A DNA stretch of 14,307 nucleotides from Larix sibirica (lineage: Eukaryota > Streptophyta > Pinopsida > Pinales > Pinaceae): positions 1 through 14,307 of the forward strand of contig NWUY0304676016.1 of assembly GCA_004151065.3 (NCBI GenBank). Reading direction: 5' to 3'. Position numbers and translations under genes: made by a program. Below are positions 9,010 to 14,307 of the stretch, one piece after another. The first letter of the stretch is position 1. Every line of letters begins with the position of its first letter. The notes beneath the pieces are model-generated. The model was not told the origin of the DNA, did no database searches, and saw only the letters and a program-made list of their open reading frames with translations.

Positions 9010-10259
9010 ATGCTTGATAATTTAGAAGAGATCACACTATTACTCATAATCGGGAAAGCACCCAATGATTATTCAACAACTCAGAAATTCCATTTAGTTG
9101 TGTAGGATGCAGAGTACCTACTGATTGCATGACAACTCTAGAAATTGGGAACTGATGGAATTTTGCACCGATATGTGTTGGATCATGAACGCCAAATTAT
9201 TATGTGGGAATTCCATACCAGAGTTGTGGGTGGACACGTTAGAGGAAAGACCACATGAAGGAAGATACTTCAAGCTGGGTTGTGGTGGACCATTGTGTTC
9301 AAAGATGTTAACGAGTACGATCGAATGTGACATTTTCCAACGAGTTGGTAAACCATCACATCGAGATGAAATTCCACTCAGACTAGTATGAGCATTACAA
9401 CCATTTGAAAAATGGGCAGTTTATTTTGTGGGACCTATCAATCCACTATTGAAACATTCTAAAGCCTGCTATATCATTACCACAATAGACTATTTGACTA
9501 GATGGGCCGAAGTAGCATCGGTACGAGATTGATTTGTAGAGACAACATCTCAGTACATCTATGAAAACATCATTACTTAGTTTGGGTGTCCCAATAGCTT
9601 TACAAGTGACCAAGGTAAGCACTTCTTGAATATCACTATTGAGGCACCGATGAAGGAATTTTTGATACAACACCACAAAAGTAGTCTGTATCACCCACAT
9701 GAAAATGACATAGTAGAAACCTTAAAAACAAATCTAGAAATCGAATTGATGCAAGTATGTTGCACAAACTAGGATGATTGGGATGATCAAATACTAGTTG
9801 TGTTATGGGAATACAAGACCACTGCAAATAAACTTCATTCTAGTTGGTATATGGGAGAGAATCAATAGTTCCAATAGAGTTTATGGTTCCAAACCTTTAC
9901 ATTGTGCATGCGATATACATGAAAAGGAATATTTAGTTGCGAAACATCTTGTAGAACTGATGTAACTATAAGAATCCCACTTTTTAGTTGATTATCGCGT
10001 CATAGTTGAAAAGAATAGAGAAAAGGTATGGCATGATAGACACATCAAGCACAAACAATTTAACCAAGGTGACCATTTTTTACTCTATGACAACAAGTTC
10101 ATGAAGCATCTAGGTAAGTTGTAGATGCATTGGTTGGTACCCTTCATTGTTGTGGAAATCAAATATCCAGGATCTGTTAAGTTAACGCAACTCAATGGTA
10201 TTCTTCATCCAGGATGGGTGAATGGCACACGCCTGAAGCCCTATGTTTCTACTCAGTAA
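9010..10259 (+). pseudogene. Integrase with DDE core and C-terminal domain
   Basis: Codons at 9010-9327 hold the N-terminal zinc-binding HHCC region: YVLDHERQII, FHTRVVGGH, LQAGLWW. After a frame change near 9328, CDIFQRVGKP keeps the first Cys of the final CX2C but has Phe for the second. The catalytic core is in the frame at 9329-9843. WAVYFVGPI shows Tyr for the first Asp (TAT 9422-9424). The second Asp is kept in SDQGKHF (GAC 9608) and the Glu in YHPHEND.VE (GAA 9716), with exactly 35 residues between them, the classic DX35E spacing. Codons from 9844 (LVYGRESIVPIEFMVP) and from 9972 continue to the C-terminal domain (KVWHDRHIKHKQFNQGD, LLYDNKF). Its GPF-type motif reads LVPF. The natural stop is TAA 10257-10259. 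No chromodomain follows. Confidence 0.93.
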
Positions 10260-10776
10260 TTCCACAAGATGTCAATCCTGTAACTAGGTGTGAGGTAGTT
10301 AGGAGTTAGGTTTTTTAGTATTGTTATTTTCTCAGCTCTATCCGTTCAATTCAGTCCAGTTGTTTGTTACTTAGTTCACACCATTGTGGTCGGGTGGACC
10401 CACCAATGCCATGTAGCTTCATTTCAACCTATCTTTTTATCATTATAGATCCATTAATGACCAAATCACCATATCCAAGCTCGCCCATGTGAAACAGCCA
10501 TTCAATTCCAACATTTAAGAAAGTAATTATTTTGATCCTCCACTACGTCTCAACCTTAATGACCCATCTCTATTGATTGAACTACCTATTAGAGGTTAGG
10601 TACTTCTAATGTATTCAACCTTGTGATTGCAAGTATTCGATGTATTCAGACAACATGCATTCACAAAAGTACTAGAGTTGGATCCTTTTTTTTAAGAACT
10701 TGCACCAAATGATGCACAAGCTTAAGGAGTGCAATTGAGTTGACTCAAAGGTGAGTCAACAGTTGTGGCCAGAGTC
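10260..10776 (+). other. Post-pol segment before 3' LTR
   Basis: These 517 bp lie between the integrase stop and the LTR. No recognised gene is present. One frame (codons at 10534) reads LNDPSLLIELPIRG, later VFDVFRQHAFTKVLELDPF and ELAPNDAQA. It has stops at about the random rate, so coding origin is only a suspicion. No clear polypurine tract sits directly at the LTR edge, where the last bases read GGCCAGAGTC; the nearest purine-rich patch is AAGGAG at about 10723. Confidence 0.5.
10739..10760. repeat. Perfect 8-bp inverted repeat before 3' LTR
   Basis: GTTGACTC (10739-10746), a 6-base spacer AAAGGT and GAGTCAAC (10753-10760) form a perfect stem 16 bp upstream of the 3' LTR. Both arms contain a W-box-like TTGAC core in opposite orientations and an AP-1/GCN4-like TGASTCA word. 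It stands where the polypurine tract region should be. A structural or regulatory role is only a guess. Confidence 0.6.
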
Positions 10777-10895
10777 TGTTGGCTCCTTCAATTTCTGAAA
10801 GGACCCTAAAAGGTAGGAGGAAGCGTAGGGTAAAAGATCGGGAGTTTCAGAAGCCTTTAACAACATCAATGGCTTTGGACCCATCCCTGTTACCA

Positions 10896-10901
10896 TATAA
10901 A
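10896..10901 (+). promoter_or_regulatory. TATA box of 3' LTR
   Basis: TATAAA within CCATATAAAG lies 119 bp from the LTR start, matching the 5' LTR TATA at offset 118. In the 3' copy it could only drive transcription outward into the flank. Confidence 0.55.
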
Positions 10902-11025
10902 GAAGTATGGGGCAAGCGGAAGAGGAGAGTAATGAAGACATAAGTGGAATACATATATAAATATTGAAGAGAAGAACGAGGAAAATCAAATATCGAGTCG
11001 TAGAAGAGTAATAAGTATGCTTAGT

Positions 11026-11528
11026 CAAATTGAGCACTGATAGAAAATTAGAGCGTTGAAAAAGTGTCCACTTCTCCTAATAACATCGCCACCAAAAGTG
11101 TTCATTTCCCCTAATAAGTTCACTACCAATTAAATTTCAACTAATGATATTTTCCCCTTAATCATCAAATACAAAAAAACACACCCTTAAAAGCATACAA
11201 CCTATCAGAGGTACGACCCTCTATCTAAAAGTATGGGTCGAAAACCTCTAAGTAAGGAGGGGTAGTTGAGTAAAACATTTATTTAGCGGCTAAGTTACAT
11301 CTTTCCAAAGTATTACTAAATAGCTTACCGAGACCACTTCTTTCCTTCTTTGAACATACATTAACAAGATACACCCCTACTTCCTTATATTCCCTCAGGT
11401 AGGGAACTTATTTTAGGCGGGATTAAGGATGCTTCCCTATCCTTATCTGCCGATAGCTCATACTTAAATACCAAATCCCTTGTAATAAGGTAGACATGCC
11501 CATATATAATTAATATATATGCTAATGC
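11026..11528. mobile_element. Extra segment in 3' LTR, possible nested insertion
   Basis: This segment interrupts the 3' LTR exactly where the 5' LTR reads ATGCTTAGT followed by CTTATG. The left edge has ATGCTTAGT (11017-11025) and the right edge has ATGCTAATG (11519-11527), a possible 9-bp target duplication with a few changes. I see no terminal inverted repeats, no TG...CA ends, no coding potential and no convincing SINE boxes or poly-A tail, so the class cannot be named. A deletion from the 5' LTR between short repeats would leave the same picture. Confidence 0.5.
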
Positions 11529-11735
11529 CTTATGTATTTGGGTTTTGGGGAATGTAATTGGGATATGGGTTCTCTGTTTTTTTGGTACTACGACGAGTAA
11601 TTCCACAGATGATGTAAGGCCACATAGCCATGAATATGATATGTAATAGAAGTTATCAGTAATATAAATGAAGGAATTGTGGCCTCCTATAATTTTCTTT
11701 GTATGGTTAAGTTATCTTCTGTTTATTGTCTAATG

Positions 11736-11741
11736 AATAAA
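11736..11741 (+). promoter_or_regulatory. Candidate polyadenylation signal in 3' LTR
   Basis: AATAAA lies in the R/U5 part of the 3' LTR. The aligned 5' LTR position (2820-2825) reads AATATA. It could have directed 3'-end formation of the element RNA. It is a common hexamer in AT-rich DNA, so support is modest. Confidence 0.4.
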
Positions 11742-13765
11742 CTGCGTTTCTCCTTCACATATGCATGTTATAATTAATGGAACACTATTGCGATAGTATA
11801 TATATGTATGTTGTTGCGACATGAAGAACGTCAACCCTTCCAGGCCTATTCTTGTAGTTAACTTTCCTTATCTCACACAGGTCTTGGTTGTGCTTCGGGT
11901 AAGACCTTCTCCTTCAACGGATTGAAAATGATAGCACACTAGACTACAACAATGACCTTTGTTGGTCTTTGCACAAGAGCCTAGTCTCTAATTTTGCTCC
12001 AACATAACCACCATATTGTATGATTCTCAATGGTGTGATAATTAGTTGGAGTCAAGCATGTGAGAACCAACCAATCCAAGGGGCAATGAGATCTATCCTC
12101 GATTGGTCTAAGGGAACCCAATGATGATGGTTATGGGGCTAAGGTACATAATCAATCTATGTCTATCCTCTATAATACATGTGTTAATGTTGATAGAGGG
12201 AAACCCACTGTCAATGAAGCAATGGGGTTTCTCTATTGAACAAGATGAGGGATGTCAAAGGATAATGAAGAGAGGGGGTACTAAAACACCAAATGAGGGA
12301 TACAGTGTCATTGATTGGGGGACAAAAACTTACTTTATTCAAATCATGAAGGCATGGATGAACTAGAAGCATGTGTAAAACTCATGATAATATTTGAGTA
12401 GTGACACAATGGGGATAATCAGGGGACATAACTACAATGGGGATATCACCAAGGGGAATTAAAGGTATTGAGGTTTAATCAGAGAGAGGACTATATTAGT
12501 GAGACTCCATGGGTGATAAATAACATAATTCTCTAAATAAAATCGACCAGGGACACTTCCATAAGATATCATATATAGTCTACAATAATGTTAAAGTGCA
12601 TTATTTTAAATGATTTGATTAGTACATGGGTACCTTAGAAAAAAAAATGGGGTGCAAGATGATAAGTGTCCAGTGTACAACTAAGTGAATCAAGGGATCA
12701 TGTGATAAAAAATGGAATAGACCGGGTGTAGGGCATCAATCATAATCTCCTTTCAGGAATATGAATGCTAGAAAAATAATGTAACTTTATAGTATGGATG
12801 AAGCAATGGGATTATGAAATGTAACATGGAACATCAAAACACCATAATTTTGGGAGTACATGTGTTGGTCAACGAGTAAAACTAAAGAACCATATGCGGA
12901 AAAACTCAATATCACAAAATAAACAGACTCACAATCATAGGGGGAAATATTGGCATGGGTACCATAGGAATGGGGATACTAATAAATGACACCCATGTAG
13001 GGGAGTCTCTATTGTTGGGAAAGGGTGAATGCAAAGGTGGCTAGGCTGGGCCACTTACCTGAAAAAAGGGGGTCCCACTAGATACAATGGTATCAAACAT
13101 GATTAGAAATGGAGGAAACAAGGGCTTCACAGGAATTTTTTTTGTAACACCTCCCTTTGACCCCATTATGTAAATATGTATGTAATGAGGTGAAGGTGAT
13201 ATTCCATAGTTATATGGTCTAGGAGACAATGATTGCTGTAAATGATGTACATACAAGTTAGTATAAAAATCCTTGACAAATGGAAAAGAAGAGGGACATA
13301 AAAGAGGTGAGGGGATATGATTCCATAAGGGGGGGTAGTGAGAGGGGGCTAAGAGTGATGGCCCTAGTTGACAGTAGTTGATACCTTAGCATTCATTGAC
13401 CTTTTTAATACAAATCCCTTAGTGATTGTTATGAGAGTCACTTTAATTAATCAAGGGTTAATTACCCTAATATGGTATTAAGATGTGAAAGTGGTTACTT
13501 CTAAGGAAGCCACTTGTCAAGAGAAAACCATACATATATCTTGCTAGAATATCATTTAGTAATCATTCATTAATTATTAATTAAGTAGAGATCCTCTCCA
13601 TCGTGAATCTACCTGGGTTCTAGTTTGATACAAATGAAGAAAAAGTGTTTCAGAATCTCTCACAAGTACCTTGAGAAACAAGTGTGAATGGGCTTGGTGC
13701 CCATGAGAGACAAATCTAACTTGTAGCTGAACTACTTGGGACATTGACACAGAGAATCCCTAGCC

Positions 13766-13849
13766 AGCATGTGCTAGAATAATATAAGGGGATGGGGATA
13801 TCCCGAGGGATTGTAGAGTAGAGAATGGGGTTCCATCCCTTGTGTCGTG
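13766..13849. repeat. Direct repeat, copy 1
   Basis: Partner of 14178-14262, about 410 bp away. Shared words include TGTGCTAGA, GAGGGA.TGTAGA, AGAGAA.GGGGT and CATCCCTTGTGT (12 identical bases). Similarity is about three-quarters by eye with a single-base gap. The copy includes the palindrome GGGATATCCC at 13795-13804, which is altered in copy 2. Confidence 0.7.
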
Positions 13850-13967
13850 TAGGATGATGGGGGATGAGTACAAGGGTGAGGACAACTGTGGAGTGGGTTT
13901 CTGCACCTTTGGGTTGTGAGTATGGGATTGAGTAAAATAAGTGGGAATTCACCCCTCGTGGACTGAT

Positions 13968-13984
13968 ATCCCCACCTTGGGGAT
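13968..13984. repeat. Small hairpin ATCCCCA/TGGGGAT
   Basis: ATCCCCA, loop CCT and TGGGGAT form a perfect 7-bp stem between the two direct repeats. It may be part of the repeat family's structure or chance. Confidence 0.4.
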
Positions 13985-14177
13985 GGCCTTATCAAAGAAA
14001 TAGAAGGCTTAATAGAGTGCCTATGACTGGGAGGAACATATTTTGCTTGTATCTAGTTGGAGGGAATTTATAAATATAAGTGTTAATTGTGTTGAATACC
14101 ATGGATATTAATTATGTTATCTACATATATATTTATAATACAACTTGCATGAATTGCATTTTGACATTTTAACATGC

Positions 14178-14262
14178 AGCTTGTGCTAGAGCATTGGGAG
14201 AGGATGGATACATCCTGAGGGACTGTAGATCAGAGAAGGGGGTCCCATCCCTTGTGTTTGTG
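14178..14262. repeat. Direct repeat, copy 2
   Basis: Second copy of the 13766-13849 repeat in the same orientation, ending 45 bp before the window edge. The two could be the ends of a decayed inserted unit or members of a tandem array with a unit of about 410 bp. The window stops too soon to tell. Confidence 0.7.
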
Positions 14263-14307
14263 AAAATCCTCACAGCAAATCTAAGAGATGATGTATACCT
14301 AACAAGA

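Larger units (their letters stand above)
2362..12004 (+). mobile_element. Degenerate Ty3/gypsy LTR retrotransposon
   Basis: Two related LTRs, each starting TGTTGG and ending CCAACA, bracket an internal region. Its decayed frames give, in order, an unknown ORF, gag, zinc knuckles, protease, gag-like modules, RT, RNase H and integrase. RT and RNase H before integrase is the Ty3/gypsy order; copia elements have integrase first. Integrase ends shortly after the GPF-like motif without a chromodomain, and no second archaeal-type RNase H lies between RNase H and integrase. The 5 bases outside the LTRs (GAACA at 2357, TAACC at 12005) match at 3 of 5, so any target duplication has decayed. The total length is 9,643 bp. 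Stops, frame changes and lost catalytic residues show that it cannot move on its own. I do not know a formal name for this family. Confidence 0.93.
10777..12004 (+). repeat. 3' long terminal repeat (LTR) with extra 0.5-kb segment
   Basis: Begins TGTTGG and ends CCAACA like the 5' copy. It matches that copy at 10777-11025 (with 2362-2610) and again at 11529-12004 (with 2611-3088). Between these lies about 503 bp absent from the 5' LTR, which accounts for the length of 1,228 bp against 727. The divergence outside the best block implies that the insertion event was old, since LTRs are identical at integration. Confidence 0.92.
12005..14307. other. Right flank, no recognised gene
   Basis: No recognised gene, RNA or transposon domain lies here. 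The + strand is visibly richer in G than C, with many GGGG runs and few CCCC runs. The longest + strand open stretch (12121-12366, 81 codons) has no familiar motif and begins with three Met codons; I treat it as chance. A pair of diverged direct repeats near the right end and four copies of ATGGGGATA suggest older repetitive DNA. Confidence 0.6.

Noticed and set aside
8900-9060. Second, archaeal-type RNase H as in some Tat elements
   Set aside because: The linker between RNase H and integrase is too short and shows no RNase H motif.
9125-9391. 88-codon + strand open frame taken as one gene
   Set aside because: Its first two-thirds are out of frame with the integrase zinc-binding region; only its last part (from about 9329) is true integrase frame.
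10140-10260. Chromodomain after integrase
   Set aside because: Only about 35 residues follow the GPF-like motif and none show the aromatic chromodomain pattern.
11026-11528. MITE, SINE or solo LTR identity for the extra segment
   Set aside because: No terminal inverted repeats, no TG...CA ends, no poly-A tail and only a vague B-box-like string near 11225-11240.
12121-12366. 81-codon + strand open frame
   Set aside because: No motif, a poly-Met start and no gene signals around it; chance is the simplest explanation.
13716-13995. Overlapping minus-strand open frames rich in Pro, Ser and His
   Set aside because: They arise from G-rich + strand repeat sequence, overlap each other and show no domain.
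1-14307. CRISPR array, bacterial operon, tRNA or rRNA gene
   Set aside because: No regularly spaced repeats, no Shine-Dalgarno-led gene series, and no cloverleaf or rRNA-like stretch was seen.

Overview
The window looks like intergenic DNA from a land plant with a large, repeat-filled genome. A gymnosperm is my best guess, because of the element family, its heavy decay and the old, AT-rich flanks. No host gene, rRNA, tRNA or CRISPR array is supported. The central 9.6 kb (2362-12004) is one decayed long terminal repeat (LTR) retrotransposon of the Ty3/gypsy (Metaviridae) type, on the + strand. Its LTRs start TGTTGG and end CCAACA.

Layout: left flank 1-2361; 5' LTR 2362-3088 with a TATA box; a primer-binding site at 3091 that resembles the complement of a plant tRNA-Glu 3' end; a degraded reading frame of unknown function upstream of gag (3150-4138); gag capsid from 4249; a nucleocapsid region with three zinc-knuckle-spaced motifs (5316-5603); protease (active-site triad near 6184); two gag-like modules (6732-6995 and 6996-about 7200); reverse transcriptase (7467-about 8525); RNase H (8529-about 8930); integrase (9010-10259) with no chromodomain; a 517-bp post-pol segment; 3' LTR 10777-12004; right flank 12005-14307. 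The order RT-RNase H-integrase fixes the Ty3/gypsy assignment. The missing chromodomain points to a non-chromovirus.

The proteins would have worked as one system. Gag would form the particle and bind RNA, protease would cut the polyprotein, RT and RNase H would copy RNA primed by the tRNA, and integrase would insert the DNA between a short target duplication. None of this can work now. The gag-pol frame carries many stop codons and more than ten frame changes. RNase H and the integrase core have each lost an aspartate to tyrosine, and the LTRs have diverged. The 3' LTR is also about 500 bp longer than the 5' LTR, because of a nested insertion there or a matching deletion in the 5' copy.

The most interesting parts are the gag-like modules between protease and RT, and the extra reading frame between the primer-binding site and gag. 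Family comparisons rest on remembered domain patterns, not on a search.
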